Positions 30,892 through 41,995 are shown, numbered from the stretch's first letter. The stretch is 64,000 nt of DNA from Acinetobacter lwoffii (GCF_019343495.1 NZ_CP072549.1:1116001-1180000); one strand, 5' to 3'. Translations and numbers: made by a program. The notes: a model not told the origin generated them from the letters alone.

Positions 30892-30948
30892 GTTTCTGCT
30901 CTAACAATAAAATATGCTTTATTTTATCTGATTAGTTTCAATGATGGT

Positions 30949-31380
30949 TTACATTTCATTCGGTTCAATCCATTGAACAAACTTAGATTCTGACAAATGT
31001 GGATATTTGAACTTATCTAGATATTCAAAGCAGGCCTTTTGGCCTTGAGGAATTTTATCCAGATGCTTATCGAAGAATAAATGCCGACTATATTGAGCGC
31101 CATCAAAGCGAATACTCACACGTTCAAATTCATTACCACCTCGAACTTTATGCATCTGATAAAACTGCACAACACCACATTCCTTCGATGGAATAACAGG
31201 TGGATCATTGGGCTTTAGAAAGCTATACAGCAGAAAGATACAAACGCCGGGTAGAAAACTCAGCCAAAACAAAACCTTCTTAGAATTATCCTGAGTTAAT
31301 TTTGCTTCAGAATAAAGCATACATAACATCGGAATAAATACGATACTAAAAAACCCAAGCAACAAAATAAACGTGAGCAT
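30949..31380 (-). CDS. Hypothetical membrane protein
   Basis: 143 residues. Two hydrophobic segments (LTFILLLGFFSIVFIPMLCML and VLFWLSFLPGVCIFLLYSF) at the N-terminus are followed by a soluble C-terminal part with CGVVQFYQMHKVRGG and two cysteines. Not recognised. Together with the preceding small gene it fills the segment enclosed by the repeated sohB end. Confidence 0.6.
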   Translation of the reverse strand: MLTFILLLGFFSIVFIPMLCMLYSEAKLTQDNSKKVLFWLSFLPGVCIFLLYSFLKPNDPPVIPSKECGVVQFYQMHKVRGGNEFERVSIRFDGAQYSRHLFFDKHLDKIPQGQKACFEYLDKFKYPHLSESKFVQWIEPNEM

Positions 31381-31440
31381 ATGAGCCTAGACTCAATCAG
31401 AGTACTCCACTTATATCACAACAATATGATTTCAAAAAAT

Positions 31441-31512
31441 AAAAAAGCCCACCGAAGTGAGCTTTAAAATTCATTCAAGATCAATTGGATTAAAGTTTTG
31501 GATCACGTATTT
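31441..31512. repeat. 72-bp repeat, copy B (authentic sohB end and terminator)
   Basis: Contains the last codons of sohB (stop at 31490-31492) and an AAAGCCCAC/GTGAGCTTT hairpin that serves as its terminator. Counterpart at 30559-30630. Confidence 0.85.
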
Positions 31513-32452
31513 GCACCAGATTTGCGTTTGCTTTACTTAAGCTTTCCATAACGTTATTCATGACAGTGGGTATCAGTGAATCAGCAATTTGCGCTGCTTG
31601 CAGGCCGAGTTTTTCACCCAAAGTTGGTTTCTTGCGGGTCTGGATGGAATAGATATCATGTTGGGTCAACAAGTTGAGCAGGTATTCATCTGAGGTTTGC
31701 AGTTTATCCACCAGATTTAGATCCAGCGCATCCCGACCATACCAATGCTCACCAGTGGCCACTTTTTCAATATTCAGCTGCGGGCGATACTTCTCAACGA
31801 AATGTTTGAATAAAGCATGGGTTTGCTGTAGTTCTTCTTCAAACTTAGCCTTACCCTCTTCGGTATTTTCACCAAACATAGTCACGGTACGTTTGTACTG
31901 TCCAGCGGTATAGAGTTCAAAGTCGATTTTATTGTCTTTCAGTAGGCGGTTAAAGTTGGGGACTTGAGCAACCACACCAATTGAACCGACAATCGCGAAT
32001 GGTGCAGAAATAATCTCATTGGCAATACACGCCATCATATAACCGCCACTAGCGGCTACTTTATCGACACAGATGGTCAGATGAAAACCTGCCTCGCGTA
32101 AACGTACCAGTTGAGCTGCTGCAAGTCCATAACCATGGACCATGCCGCCCGGACTTTCCAGACGCACTACAACGCGGTCACGACCTGCTTTGGCTGTGGC
32201 CAGAATCAGAGTGATTTCTTCACGTAAGCCTTCTACCGCAGAAGCAGCCATATCACCTTTAAAATCGAGCACATAGATTTTTTGATTGGTTTTCTTACGT
32301 GCACGCGCTTCTTTTGACAGTTGTTGCGATAACTGTAAAAGTTCCAGTTTAGAGCCAGTAGTTTGCGCTATTTTTTTTCGTTGTTCATTGATACGCGCAT
32401 TGAGATGACTAATACGGATTTCAGCGGACAGTTTCGGAGTATGAAATAACAT
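31490..32452 (-). CDS. sohB: SohB-like S49 family peptidase
   Basis: 320 residues. Inner-membrane/periplasm-associated serine protease of the signal-peptide-peptidase A class. Catalytic Ser in VAASGGYMMAC (about residue 140) and the Lys in YTAGQYKRT (about 192); the RLESPGGMVHGYG oxyanion region is present. The long N-terminal membrane segment of E. coli SohB (349 aa) is not obvious here, where the N-terminus is a charged helix (SHLNARINEQRKKI). So localisation may differ. Confidence 0.88.
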   Translation of the reverse strand: MLFHTPKLSAEIRISHLNARINEQRKKIAQTTGSKLELLQLSQQLSKEARARKKTNQKIYVLDFKGDMAASAVEGLREEITLILATAKAGRDRVVVRLESPGGMVHGYGLAAAQLVRLREAGFHLTICVDKVAASGGYMMACIANEIISAPFAIVGSIGVVAQVPNFNRLLKDNKIDFELYTAGQYKRTVTMFGENTEEGKAKFEEELQQTHALFKHFVEKYRPQLNIEKVATGEHWYGRDALDLNLVDKLQTSDEYLLNLLTQHDIYSIQTRKKPTLGEKLGLQAAQIADSLIPTVMNNVMESLSKANANLVQIRDPKL

Positions 32453-32564
32453 AAAAAATCTATTCTCTATTTAATTCGGATTTATTCCTTTAGATTAGGT
32501 CAATTTCGGTTTTTTTCAACTTTATTTCGAGAATTATTACGATTATCACCATCTATTTCACCTA

Positions 32565-32588
32565 TAAAAAAAGAGCCTTACGGCTCTT
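32565..32588 (-). terminator. Terminator of the pst operon
   Basis: AAGAGCC/GGCTCTT stem with TTAC loop and a seven-U run on the minus strand, 16 bp past the pstB stop. Confidence 0.9.
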
Positions 32589-32603
32589 ATTCTAGAGATC
32601 GGA

Positions 32604-33515
32604 TTAACCGAAACGCCCTGTAATATAGGCTTCAGTCAACTGATGATCCGGCTGGGTAAAGACTTTTTCAGTCGAGTTGACTTCTATCAGATCACCCAAA
32701 TGGAAATACGCAGTACGATCCGATACACGTGCTGCCTGTTGCATGGAGTGAGTTACGATCGCGATGGTATATTGCGTAGATAGCTCAGAAATCAGCTCTT
32801 CCACTTTGGCGGTTGCAATGGGATCGAGTGCCGAACACGGTTCATCCATCAAAATTACTTCTGGACTGACTGCGATCGTACGCGCGATACACAGACGTTG
32901 CTGCTGACCACCTGACAAACCTGTTCCCGGTTGATTCAAACGATCTTTCACTTCTTCCCACAGACCGGCTTTACGCAAGCTGCCTTCGACAATTTCTTCA
33001 AGATCGTACTTGTCACGCGCCAAACCATGCAGTTTTGGGCCATAGGAGACATTATCGAAGATTGATTTCGGAAATGGGTTTGGCTTCTGGAAAACCATAC
33101 CAACCTGTGCACGTAGCAAGACCACATCCAGGTTTGGATCATAAATATCCTGATTGTCCAGCATCACTTTACCGGTTACACGGCAGCTATCAATGGTATC
33201 GTTCATGCGGTTTAAGGTACGCAGAAAAGTCGATTTACCACAGCCTGATGGCCCAATAAAAGCAATCACTTCATTTTCATAAATGTTCAGGTCAATGCCT
33301 TTAATCGCTTCCGCTTCACCATAGTACACATGCACATCAGAAGTACTAAGTTTCACATTCGTCGACTTCGCATCTTTTTTGCTGCTTTGCGTATCGAACT
33401 GGGAAACAAACGGAGTTGCTGGCTTTTGAGTTGCCTCATCCGAGGTGAATTGTGTCTGTTGTGGATTCACGATTTGATCCTTTTTTAAGGAATTTTGAAT
33501 AACAGTTGTGTTCAT
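32604..33515 (-). CDS. pstB: Phosphate ABC transporter ATP-binding protein
   Basis: 303 residues from the ATG at 33515 (TAGGGGCAG upstream; a longer frame to 33545 runs into pstA). Walker [13 protein letters not shown] signature LSGGQQQR, Walker B VILMDEP, and the H-loop THSMQQ are all present. A 50-residue Gln/Thr/Lys-rich N-terminal extension precedes the ABC domain, absent from E. coli PstB (257 aa). Energises phosphate import through PstC-PstA. Last gene of pstSCAB. Confidence 0.96.
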   Translation of the reverse strand: MNTTVIQNSLKKDQIVNPQQTQFTSDEATQKPATPFVSQFDTQSSKKDAKSTNVKLSTSDVHVYYGEAEAIKGIDLNIYENEVIAFIGPSGCGKSTFLRTLNRMNDTIDSCRVTGKVMLDNQDIYDPNLDVVLLRAQVGMVFQKPNPFPKSIFDNVSYGPKLHGLARDKYDLEEIVEGSLRKAGLWEEVKDRLNQPGTGLSGGQQQRLCIARTIAVSPEVILMDEPCSALDPIATAKVEELISELSTQYTIAIVTHSMQQAARVSDRTAYFHLGDLIEVNSTEKVFTQPDHQLTEAYITGRFG

Positions 33516-33528
33516 GATTCTGCCCCTA

Positions 33529-34920
33529 TTACCAACGGACTTCAAATTTCTTACGTAACCAGATGGCCAGACTGTTTAAGCTGATCATCATGGCCAGAAG
33601 TACAATAATTGCTGCTGCAGTACGCCCTTCAAAGAAGTTACGCAATTCATTGCCTTGCCATAAGAAAATCTGCACCGGTAAAGCCGTTGACTGATCAAAT
33701 GGAGTGGCTGGAACGCTGGCAACAAAAGCACTCATCCCGATTAATAACAATGGTGCGGTTTCACCCAAAGCTTGTGCAACCCCGATAATTGCGCCTGTCA
33801 AAATACCCGGTAAAGCCAAAGGCAAGACGTGATGAAATACTGTCTGGATGCGGGAAGCACCGAGTCCTAAAGCTGCCTGACGAATCGAAGGTGGAACCGC
33901 TTTAAGTGATGCGCGTGTGGTGATGATCACAGTCGGTAAGGTCATCAGACTCAGCACCAGACCACCCACCAATGGTGCTGACAGTGGCAAATGCATCCAG
34001 CCAATGAAGATCGCTGCACCCAATAGACCGAAGACAATTGAGGGAACGGCTGCCAGGTTGTTGATATTGACTTCGACCACATCGGTAATCCAGTTTTTCG
34101 GTGCAAACTCTTCCAGATAGATCGCAGAGGCCACCCCGATTGGAATCGAGATAAAGATCACGATCATCATCATGAACAGTGAGCCCATGAAGGCACCTGC
34201 CAAGCCTGAAGTTGCCGGTGAGCTGCGTGAGTCAGGACTGGTGAAAATATTGGTATTGAAACTATTTTCAATCACACCAGAGGCTTTCATCTCGTCCGCC
34301 ACCTGACGTACTTCAGGACTGAGCTGCTGCTGTTCATCTGGAAGATCACGGTCAATATTTCCTGCCAGCCAGACATCGACATTGGCATCCGCTAGAATTT
34401 TCACTTCCTTGCTTTGACCGACCAGACTTGGATCATTCATGACCATGTCTCGCAAGCGGTACGCCTCAGAACTGGTATATAAAGAACCCAGTTCATCACG
34501 CTGGCTTTCCAGCTTGCTGTCTTTGGCAATCATGCCATTGATAATCAGCGCATCCCAATCCACCATTCCGACTTCGGTCTGCCACGCGATAAAGCGATCT
34601 TCAAACTGCGCTGGAGATTCTCCTGCAGCTGGCTTCGGTTTTGGACCAATATCCACAATGGCTGGATCGAAATGAATCGGCAAACTCATGCTGCTTTGCC
34701 AGAATGCAGGCAAACCTTTGGATAAAATACTCCCGAACAGCAATACCACAAAGAATAGACCTGCCAGTACTGCAGAGAAACCAAATAAACGAAAGGTTTT
34801 TTCTTTACGATGACGTCGTGCCAAAGAGCTTTGAATGGTCTTCTTACGCTTTTCACGCAGCTCGGCGGCGATGGATGGATCAATACGCTGATCCACAGGC
34901 GTTGTATTTGAAGTACTCAT
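33529..34920 (-). CDS. pstA: Phosphate ABC transporter permease PstA
   Basis: 463 residues. One N-terminal helix is followed by a large periplasmic loop (about 70-240), then the binding-protein-dependent transport domain with the EAA-like [21 protein letters not shown]. The long loop makes it bigger than E. coli PstA (296 aa), as is common in Acinetobacter/Pseudomonas. Start overlaps the pstC stop (TAATG), indicating translational coupling. Confidence 0.95.
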   Translation of the reverse strand: MSTSNTTPVDQRIDPSIAAELREKRKKTIQSSLARRHRKEKTFRLFGFSAVLAGLFFVVLLFGSILSKGLPAFWQSSMSLPIHFDPAIVDIGPKPKPAAGESPAQFEDRFIAWQTEVGMVDWDALIINGMIAKDSKLESQRDELGSLYTSSEAYRLRDMVMNDPSLVGQSKEVKILADANVDVWLAGNIDRDLPDEQQQLSPEVRQVADEMKASGVIENSFNTNIFTSPDSRSSPATSGLAGAFMGSLFMMMIVIFISIPIGVASAIYLEEFAPKNWITDVVEVNINNLAAVPSIVFGLLGAAIFIGWMHLPLSAPLVGGLVLSLMTLPTVIITTRASLKAVPPSIRQAALGLGASRIQTVFHHVLPLALPGILTGAIIGVAQALGETAPLLLIGMSAFVASVPATPFDQSTALPVQIFLWQGNELRNFFEGRTAAAIIVLLAMMISLNSLAIWLRKKFEVRW

Positions 34921-36299
34921 TAGTCGTATTGCTCACGATATTTACGCACGATGATCAGTGCAACAATGTTCAAACCTAAGGTAATGACGAATAGCGTCAG
35001 TCCTAGTGCAAAGGCCACCAGTGCTTGTGGACTAGCAAAATCAGTATCGCCAGTTAGCTGATTCACGATGGTAATCGTGACCGTGGATACTGCTTCAAGC
35101 GGATTGGCATGCAACTGCGGGCTGTTCCCGGCTGCAAGAACCACGATCATGGTTTCACCAATTGCACGTGACGCCGCCAACAGGAACGCACCGATAATAC
35201 CCGGTAGAGCCGCGGGTAAAACCACCTGACGGATCGTTTCAGATTTGGTCGCGCCCAAGCCCAAAGAACCATCACGTAAGGCACGCGGCACCTGAGTGAT
35301 GATGTCGTCTGACAGAGAAGATACAAATGGAATGATCATGATACCCATGACCAGACCGGCAGTTAGCGCACTGGTCGCATTAATTTCGAGTCCGACCAGA
35401 GCACCCATGCTTTTAAGGAATGGACCGATGATCATCAAGGCAAAAACACCATAGACAATCGTAGGAATACCCGCCAGCACTTCAATCGTGGGTTTTGCCC
35501 AAGAGCGGAATCGCGGTGAAGCATATTCTGCCAGATAGATCGCAATCATCAGACCAACCGGAACTGCAACTAGAAGTGCGATCCCGCTGACCATGAGCGT
35601 GCCCCAGAGCAGTGGCAATAAACCATAACTGCCTTCAGCACTGCCAGAGGTGCTAAACCCTGGGTTCCATTCGGTACCAAAAAAGAAATCCAGTGGACTG
35701 ACGAAGCTGAAGAAACGCATCGCCTCGCCAAACATCGACATCACAATTCCGAGAGTAGTCAGAATCGCCACACCTGAACACAATGCCAGGCCGATATTCA
35801 TCATTTTCTCGACCTGGTTACGCGCACGGAATTCCTGGCTAATATGTTTCTTGGCCCAGACCAGACCGGCTAATGCAGCCGAAATCACCACTGCCAATTT
35901 GGCAAACGTACCAATGGTCGAGAATTTAGCCAACTGCTCTGCGGCTGCAACTTCATAGGCTGCAGGTGTATCACTAACCCCGAAACCTGAGGCAAGTGCC
36001 TGAACGCGATCGATGACAACGCTCAAACTTGCCGGATCCAGACTGGCCGAAACATTTTCTGGTAAATGGTTGAGTACCACCTGCTCCAGAAAAGTGGGTT
36101 CCACCATATTCCAAACAATCAAAATTAAAAACGCAGGGATACCACACCATAGTGCAACCAGGGCACCATAATATCCGGGACGCGAGTGTAAGTTTGCAGA
36201 ATTGCTTCCCTTACCTGCTAAGCTACGGCTTTTACTTAATCCGATTTGATAGGCTATGGCCATGATGGCCAATAACACACCTATAAGTAGCAGATTCAT
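34920..36299 (-). CDS. pstC: Phosphate ABC transporter permease PstC
   Basis: 459 residues, about eight helices. Conserved EAA-like motif QVPRALRDGSLGLGATKSE near residue 337 and IEVLAGIPTIVYG near 280. Also larger than the E. coli protein because of an N-terminal extension with a periplasmic loop. Coupled to pstA. Confidence 0.95.
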   Translation of the reverse strand: MNLLLIGVLLAIMAIAYQIGLSKSRSLAGKGSNSANLHSRPGYYGALVALWCGIPAFLILIVWNMVEPTFLEQVVLNHLPENVSASLDPASLSVVIDRVQALASGFGVSDTPAAYEVAAAEQLAKFSTIGTFAKLAVVISAALAGLVWAKKHISQEFRARNQVEKMMNIGLALCSGVAILTTLGIVMSMFGEAMRFFSFVSPLDFFFGTEWNPGFSTSGSAEGSYGLLPLLWGTLMVSGIALLVAVPVGLMIAIYLAEYASPRFRSWAKPTIEVLAGIPTIVYGVFALMIIGPFLKSMGALVGLEINATSALTAGLVMGIMIIPFVSSLSDDIITQVPRALRDGSLGLGATKSETIRQVVLPAALPGIIGAFLLAASRAIGETMIVVLAAGNSPQLHANPLEAVSTVTITIVNQLTGDTDFASPQALVAFALGLTLFVITLGLNIVALIIVRKYREQYD

Positions 36300-36361
36300 G
36301 TATTCTCCACTGTTTTTTCAATTTTCATGGTTTGAAAAAACTTGTTTATCGCAAAAAGCCG

Positions 36362-36382
36362 ATGGTAGGTTGACCCTACCAC
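36362..36382 (-). promoter_or_regulatory. Intercistronic hairpin between pstS and pstC
   Basis: GGTAGG/CCTACC stem (36364-36369, 36375-36380) followed on the minus strand by GGCTTTTTGC. Its short U-run makes it a possible attenuator or mRNA-stabilising stem, which would explain higher PstS than PstC levels. Confidence 0.45.
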
Positions 36383-36403
36383 CAGCATTTTCAAAATCAT
36401 TTA

Positions 36404-37441
36404 TTACTTCACTACAACCGCTTTACCAGCCTTGAAATTTGCCAGGACTGCTGCACGTTCTTTATCAGACATTGAAATCAGACCTGCTTTTTCCAGCTTA
36501 GAGCCTTTGCCAGATACTTTCTTGTTCAGGAAATATTCTGTGAACTGCGGTAAGCCCTTGATTGATTTCAAGTGCTCACCTTTTACGTAGAAGAACAATG
36601 GGCGCGATACCGGATAAGCACCATTCAAGATGGTCTTTTCAGAAGGTGCTACATTATTCACCGTAGCAACACGTAGACGGTCACGGTTCTGGTCATAGAA
36701 ACCTAGGCCAAACACACCTACAGCACTTGGAGAAGTCTTCAAACGTGCCAATGTTTCGGTATAGTCACCGGCAATCTCAACCACACGGCCATCTTTACGG
36801 AATGTTGTACAAGCTTTTTTCTTAGCATCTTTGTCTAGAGACTTAATTGCAGCATACGTTTCACAACCTGCATCCACCATTTTCTCCTGGAAGACTTCGC
36901 GCGTACCATGATTCGACGCAGGAATTACCAGGGTGATAGGTTCATTCGGAAGTGCTTTGTCAATTTGGTTCCAACGCGTGTACGGGTTAGCGACCATTTT
37001 TCCATTTGATGGAAGTTGTGCAGCAAGTGCAGCGAAGACATGTTGTGGACGCAGTTTATAAGCCGCTTTGTTTGCATTCGATGCAAACACAATACCGTCA
37101 TAACCAATTTTGATTTCTAGGACTTGGTTAACGCCATTCTTTTTACATTCTGCCAGCTCTGTACTCTTGATTTGACGAGAAGAGTTTGCGATATCAATCG
37201 TGTTATCACCCACGCCATTACAGAACTGCTTTAAACCACCTGAAGAACCGCCAGAACCGACAACTGGTGTTTTAAACTGTGGAAAAGTATTACCGAATTC
37301 TTCTGCCACGATACTGGCATATGGAAGTACAGTTGAAGAACCTGCAATTTGAATGGTGTCACGTGCTGCGTGTGCAGTCGTTACAGCAGTTGCCCCGGTT
37401 ACTGCTAATGCTAAAGCTAAAGCTATATTTGTAAAGCGCAT
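36404..37441 (-). CDS. pstS: Periplasmic phosphate-binding protein PstS
   Basis: 345 residues with signal peptide (MRFTNIALALALAVTGATAVTTAHA). The PstS/PBP-like fold is shown by IQIAGSSTVLPYASIVAEEF and GSGGSSGGLKQFCNG (phosphate-binding Ser/Gly loops). Delivers phosphate to PstC-PstA. First gene of the operon, preceded by Pho-box sequences. Confidence 0.94.
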   Translation of the reverse strand: MRFTNIALALALAVTGATAVTTAHAARDTIQIAGSSTVLPYASIVAEEFGNTFPQFKTPVVGSGGSSGGLKQFCNGVGDNTIDIANSSRQIKSTELAECKKNGVNQVLEIKIGYDGIVFASNANKAAYKLRPQHVFAALAAQLPSNGKMVANPYTRWNQIDKALPNEPITLVIPASNHGTREVFQEKMVDAGCETYAAIKSLDKDAKKKACTTFRKDGRVVEIAGDYTETLARLKTSPSAVGVFGLGFYDQNRDRLRVATVNNVAPSEKTILNGAYPVSRPLFFYVKGEHLKSIKGLPQFTEYFLNKKVSGKGSKLEKAGLISMSDKERAAVLANFKAGKAVVVK

Positions 37442-37533
37442 TCTAGTATCTCTCTCATTTATGCAAATTTGGAGTACACCACTTTTTATTCAGTTTTGTA
37501 CTTCTTTCGATACCTGCATTTTGATTTTAGAAT

Positions 37534-37551
37534 ATGACAGATAAGTTACAG
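37534..37551 (-). promoter_or_regulatory. Pho box upstream of pstS
   Basis: Minus strand reads CTGTAACTTATCTGTCAT: two CTGTMAY repeats with an 11-bp period, the PhoB consensus. It lies 93-110 bp upstream of the pstS start codon, in the right orientation for phosphate-starvation activation. Confidence 0.75.
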
Positions 37552-37732
37552 CTTTATTACGATTTAGTGATTTTTAATCTAGCGGCTTTTTCTTAATTAA
37601 ATTTTTATGGATTTCAATGATTAAGTTCTTTATGTCATTCACTTCAATAAAAAATTTTAGACCAATGACATGTAACAATTTTTATAAACCTGAACTCAGG
37701 ATAAATCCTGCTCCCCAGTTTTACATAAGCCT

Positions 37733-37750
37733 ATGACAAATAAATAACAG
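37733..37750 (-). promoter_or_regulatory. Second, distal Pho-box-like site
   Basis: Minus strand reads CTGTTATTTATTTGTCAT, with the same 11-bp periodicity but weaker match. It is about 300 bp upstream of pstS. A partial site (TGTTACATGTCAT, 37667-37679) lies between the two. Confidence 0.5.
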
Positions 37751-37830
37751 GCCAAACGGGATTCAGACCTTCCGTGTTTTTGTGAGGAATTTCGATCTGG
37801 GAAAGGACCTTTTTTTATTTTTAAGCGCAC

Positions 37831-37862
37831 AAAAAAGGAGATCATTTCGATCTCCTTTTTTT
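37831..37862 (-). terminator. Terminator of dat-ddc
   Basis: AAAAAAGGAGATC/GATCTCCTTTTTT hairpin with ATTTC loop, 15 bp beyond the ddc stop. Confidence 0.92.
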
Positions 37863-37876
37863 CACACCACCATCAC

Positions 37877-39409
37877 TTATGCAATGGGTGGCGTATAAGT
37901 ACCGTCAGCGATTGAATCTTTGATACGATCCGCTTCTGCAAGCACTAATGCCAGCAAGTTCTTCACGTTATCAAGCGTTGCAACCGGGCTTAAAGTAGTC
38001 ATTTTCAGAGACTGAACCTGACCGACTTTCGTCACACCAATGTTCGCTTCACCACGCGCAAACAGTTCGTCTGCTACGTTTTGATTGAGCGTATCGAGTA
38101 ATTCAACCGGATATCCCGCTGGAACCACACGGAACAAGACAGATGCGAATTGAGGCTCAAGCAGAAGCTCCAGACCATCAGTCGCTTTAATGTAGTCTGC
38201 CACATCACGGGTTAATTTCACGCCATGATCGATCATCGAACCATAAAGCTCTTCGCCCAGTGCTTCCACCGTCATCCACAATTTCAGAGCATCAAAACGA
38301 CGCGTGGTTTGTAGCGACTTAGACACCAGATTCGGAACGCCGTGTTCTTCATCATAGGCAGAGTTCAGATACTCAGCTTCATAATGCATGAAACGGTAGT
38401 TCGCTTCATCTTTTAACAAGAACGCACCACAAGAAATGGTCTGGAAATAATGCTTATGGAAATCAAGCGTGATCGAATCCGACAGCTCAATCCCGTCCAG
38501 CATAGAACGATAGTCATTGGATAGAATCAGTGCACCACCCCATGCCGCATCGATGTGCATCCACGCGCCATATTTATTGGTGATTTCACGAATTGCTTTC
38601 AATGGATCAATCGCACCAGCATCCGTTGTACCCGCTGTTGCCACCACACATGCCACGATCTTGCCTTCAGACTGAAGATGCGCCATGGTTTTTTCCAGTG
38701 CATCTACGTCCATCTGTGCATTTTCATTCACAGGAACAGTGACCACTGACTGGAAGCCCATGCCCATCATCGCCATGTTCTTTTGCACAGAGAAATGTGC
38801 ATTTTCAGAACAGATGACTTTGACATTACGCATCGCATCCGCAGGAATACCATCGCGCTGAACCGACCACGGATTACCATTTTCGTCTTTCCAGTTTTTC
38901 GCGATGCAAGCATCACGCGCAAGCAATACGCCCATCAAGTTAGACTGCGTACCACCAGAAGTGAACACACCGGCCTGACCCGCACCATAGCCGACTTTTT
39001 GACGTAACCAGTCAATCAGCTGAACTTCCATCAACGAACCGGCCGGGCTTTGATCCCATGAGTCCATTGACTGGTTGGTTGCATTAATCAGCACTTCCGC
39101 GATCTGGCTAGTCACCATCGTTGGACAGTGAAGATGCGCAAGTGAATGCGGATGATGCACTTTTAAGCTCTTGTTAAGGAATAGCTCAACCATACGCTCA
39201 AGAGATTTTTCTACACCCAAACCTTCTTTTGAAGGATGAAATGCAATTGCACTGCGCAGCTCTTTAATACTGCCGCCCGTGTACATTTTGTCGTTTTGCA
39301 ACCATGCCGCAACCGCTTTGGTCGCTTGGTCCATGCCAGCCTGATAGTCAGCAATGGATGCAGCATCATTGCAGAGTAACGCTTTACGATGTTCTGCGAA
39401 ATCTACCAT
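37877..39409 (-). CDS. ddc: L-2,4-diaminobutyrate decarboxylase
   Basis: 510-residue PLP group-II decarboxylase. It converts L-2,4-diaminobutyrate to 1,3-diaminopropane. The PLP lysine is in [19 protein letters not shown] (HKH), with HIDAAWGGA and [14 protein letters not shown] also typical. It starts 3 bp after the dat stop, so the two form an operon. In Acinetobacter this pair makes 1,3-diaminopropane, reported as required for surface-associated motility. Confidence 0.96.
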   Translation of the reverse strand: MVDFAEHRKALLCNDAASIADYQAGMDQATKAVAAWLQNDKMYTGGSIKELRSAIAFHPSKEGLGVEKSLERMVELFLNKSLKVHHPHSLAHLHCPTMVTSQIAEVLINATNQSMDSWDQSPAGSLMEVQLIDWLRQKVGYGAGQAGVFTSGGTQSNLMGVLLARDACIAKNWKDENGNPWSVQRDGIPADAMRNVKVICSENAHFSVQKNMAMMGMGFQSVVTVPVNENAQMDVDALEKTMAHLQSEGKIVACVVATAGTTDAGAIDPLKAIREITNKYGAWMHIDAAWGGALILSNDYRSMLDGIELSDSITLDFHKHYFQTISCGAFLLKDEANYRFMHYEAEYLNSAYDEEHGVPNLVSKSLQTTRRFDALKLWMTVEALGEELYGSMIDHGVKLTRDVADYIKATDGLELLLEPQFASVLFRVVPAGYPVELLDTLNQNVADELFARGEANIGVTKVGQVQSLKMTTLSPVATLDNVKNLLALVLAEADRIKDSIADGTYTPPIA

Positions 39410-39412
39410 GAA

Positions 39413-40786
39413 TTATGCGCCTCGAACTGCAACTAGTGCTTCAGCAACCGATTTTTTGAAACGAGCAATCACTTCAACACATTCGTCTTGAGTAATGATC
39501 AACGGGCAAAGTAAACGAATCACTGTACCGTTACGACCACCTTTCTCAAGCAATAATTTATTGTTGAAACATGCAGTTTGGATCGCTGCAGCCAATTGAC
39601 CATCAGCAGGTAAAGAACCCATATGATCCGCATCTTTGCGCTCATCTACGATTTCAACGCCGATCATCAGACCACGGCCACGCACGTTACCGATACATGG
39701 GAATTCAGCAGCCAGTTTTTTCAATTCAGCTTGCAGGAAATCACCACGCTCTTGTGCATTTTGCGCCAGGTTCTGTTCTTTAATGGTATTGATCGTTGCA
39801 AGACCTGTACCCATCGCCAATTGGTTACCACGGAAAGTACCGGTATGACCAGCAGGTTGCCATGCATCGAACTTGCGTTTAATACCTAAGACTGCAAGCG
39901 GCAAGCTACCACCTACGGCTTTAGACATCACTACAACATCAGGTTCGATACCTGCGTGTTCGAATGCAAACATTTTGCCTGAACGTGCGAAACCAGCCTG
40001 AACTTCATCAAGAATCAACACGATGTTGTGTTTTTCAGTCACTTCACGGATTTTTTGCAACCATTTTACTGGTGCAGTTACCACACCACCTTCACCCTGA
40101 ATCGCTTCAAGAATCACAGCTGCAGGTTTGGTCACACCACTTTCTACATCTTCAATGAAGTTTTCAAAGTAGTAAGTCAGGGCATCAACACCCGCTTCAC
40201 CGCCAAGACCCAATGGGCAACGGTATTCATGCGGATACGGCATAAACTGTACACCCGGCATCAAGCCGTTCACTGCATTTTTCGCAGACAGGTTACCTGT
40301 CATTGCCAATGCACCATGAGTCATACCGTGGTAGCCGCCAGAGAAGCTGATCACTGAGCTACGACCGGTAAAGGTTTTCGCCAGTTTAATCGCAGCTTCG
40401 GTTGCATCTGCACCGGATGGACCACAGAACTGCAAGCAGTACTCTTCTTGGCCACCTGGAAGATAAGAAAGAAGTGCTTCAGTAAAAGCATCTTTTAAAG
40501 GAGTAGTAAGATCCAGCGTATGCAATGGTAAACCGCTTGCAATCGTATCCTGGATACTTTGAATGACTGCAGGATGATTATGGCCTAAAGCCAACGTCCC
40601 TGCCCCAGCTAAACAATCAAGGTACTCAGTACCTTCAACATCGGTAACCCAGCAACCTTGTGCTTTCGCTATCGCTAACGGTAATTTACGTGGATAACTA
40701 CGCACATTCGATTCCATCTGACTTTGGCGAGTCAAGTAGTATTCGTTTGTGGAATTGGTGGCAGGGTTTACAGAAGTAACGCTCAT
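39413..40786 (-). CDS. dat: L-2,4-diaminobutyrate:2-oxoglutarate aminotransferase
   Basis: 457-residue class-III PLP aminotransferase making L-2,4-diaminobutyrate from aspartate semialdehyde with glutamate as donor. Visible are [53 protein letters not shown] and the PLP lysine in [13 protein letters not shown]. It supplies the substrate for the adjacent decarboxylase. Confidence 0.96.
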   Translation of the reverse strand: MSVTSVNPATNSTNEYYLTRQSQMESNVRSYPRKLPLAIAKAQGCWVTDVEGTEYLDCLAGAGTLALGHNHPAVIQSIQDTIASGLPLHTLDLTTPLKDAFTEALLSYLPGGQEEYCLQFCGPSGADATEAAIKLAKTFTGRSSVISFSGGYHGMTHGALAMTGNLSAKNAVNGLMPGVQFMPYPHEYRCPLGLGGEAGVDALTYYFENFIEDVESGVTKPAAVILEAIQGEGGVVTAPVKWLQKIREVTEKHNIVLILDEVQAGFARSGKMFAFEHAGIEPDVVVMSKAVGGSLPLAVLGIKRKFDAWQPAGHTGTFRGNQLAMGTGLATINTIKEQNLAQNAQERGDFLQAELKKLAAEFPCIGNVRGRGLMIGVEIVDERKDADHMGSLPADGQLAAAIQTACFNNKLLLEKGGRNGTVIRLLCPLIITQDECVEVIARFKKSVAEALVAVRGA

Positions 40787-41261
40787 ATCGAATTACCATC
40801 TCTGATATGGGTGAAAGAAATAAGTCTGGTGACGTTTGGTCCTTTGACTCGGCGCTTTATAAAGGTTCTAGCTAGCAGTTTTGTATTCGAATAACTAGGA
40901 GGCGGATGATACCGAATTTTTCAGGAAAATAAACAACTTTCAGTCACATTTTGTCCTAATCTTTATCGAAAAAAAACATCATGCTAATCCATCCCCTAAA
41001 TCATCATCTTACAGTGTGATAGCAGAAAGAAAAGCGTGTTCTTTTATGGTTTTTTGTAGCGCAGGCGGCATTCAGGTAACCAATCTTAAAATTATTCATT
41101 AAGTATTTAATTATTAAAAATAAATATAAATTAAATAATGAGATAAAATTAAAGAGAATTTAACACTCTTACGACAAATATTTCGTAAAAAGATCACAAT
41201 TGAGATTTAATATTTTAACAACGGCTTAGATGGCCAATTTTAAGAAAAACAGGACAATTTC
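40787..41261. other. Intergenic region between dat and the SIMPL gene
   Basis: 475 bp, AT-rich, no credible open frame. It holds the divergent promoters of dat-ddc and the SIMPL-domain gene; no operator was identified. Confidence 0.5.
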
Positions 41262-41966
41262 ATGCGTCTCTTAGCACTTACCAGTTTGATCCTTGCCAGC
41301 ACCCTCGCCACAGGCGCATTTGCAGCTCCTGCTGAATCTCTGAATTATAATGTTGTTAATCTTTCAGCAGAGGCTAGCCGTGAAATCTCAAATGATGAAA
41401 TGCATGCTGTGCTTTATATTGAAAAATCCAACAAACAGCCGGCTGAACTAGCCACTCAAATTAACCAGTTGATGAATCAGGCGATCGCCACAGCACGCAA
41501 ATATCCTACTGTGAAAATCGAGACGGGCGCACAAAGCACTTATCCTATTTATGACAATGACAACCGTAAATTGAAAGAATGGCGTGGTCGTGCCCAGATT
41601 CGTCTGGAATCGAAAGATTTTAAAGCAACGTCTCAACTGATTGCCGAATTACAACAGCACTTCCAGACCCAGTCGATTAACTTTAAAGTATCAGATGAAA
41701 AGCGTAAAAAAGTTGAAAGCGAGCTGATGATTGAAGCCACCAAAAACTTCCAGCAACGCGCACAGGCACTCACCCAGACCTGGAACAAACCGAGTTATCA
41801 ACTGGTGAACTTAAACCTGAATACTAACAATTATTCACCACAGCCAGTACCGCGTATGGCCATGATGAAATCTGCATCGGCTGATATGGCGGTTCCTGAG
41901 CAGGAAGTTGCGGCGGGTGAATCGCAAATGACGGTCAGCGCGAATGGGGCGATTCAGTTTAAATAA
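41262..41966 (+). CDS. Periplasmic SIMPL-domain (DUF541) protein
   Basis: 234 residues with signal peptide (MRLLALTSLILASTLATGAFA). The SIMPL/DUF541 pattern is visible: NLSAEASREISNDEMHAVLYIE, YPIYDNDNRKLKEWRGRAQIRLES and VSDEKRKKVESELMIEATKNFQQRAQAL. It has a Met/Ser/Glu-rich tail. Function unknown; some members affect stress resistance. Own terminator follows. Confidence 0.85.
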   Translation: MRLLALTSLILASTLATGAFAAPAESLNYNVVNLSAEASREISNDEMHAVLYIEKSNKQPAELATQINQLMNQAIATARKYPTVKIETGAQSTYPIYDNDNRKLKEWRGRAQIRLESKDFKATSQLIAELQQHFQTQSINFKVSDEKRKKVESELMIEATKNFQQRAQALTQTWNKPSYQLVNLNLNTNNYSPQPVPRMAMMKSASADMAVPEQEVAAGESQMTVSANGAIQFK

Positions 41967-41995
41967 GACTTCATTAGATTATTCGCACTTTTAAG

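Larger units (their letters stand above)
37442..37830. other. pstS upstream region
   Basis: About 390 bp without a gene, holding the Pho boxes listed separately. Confidence 0.6.
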
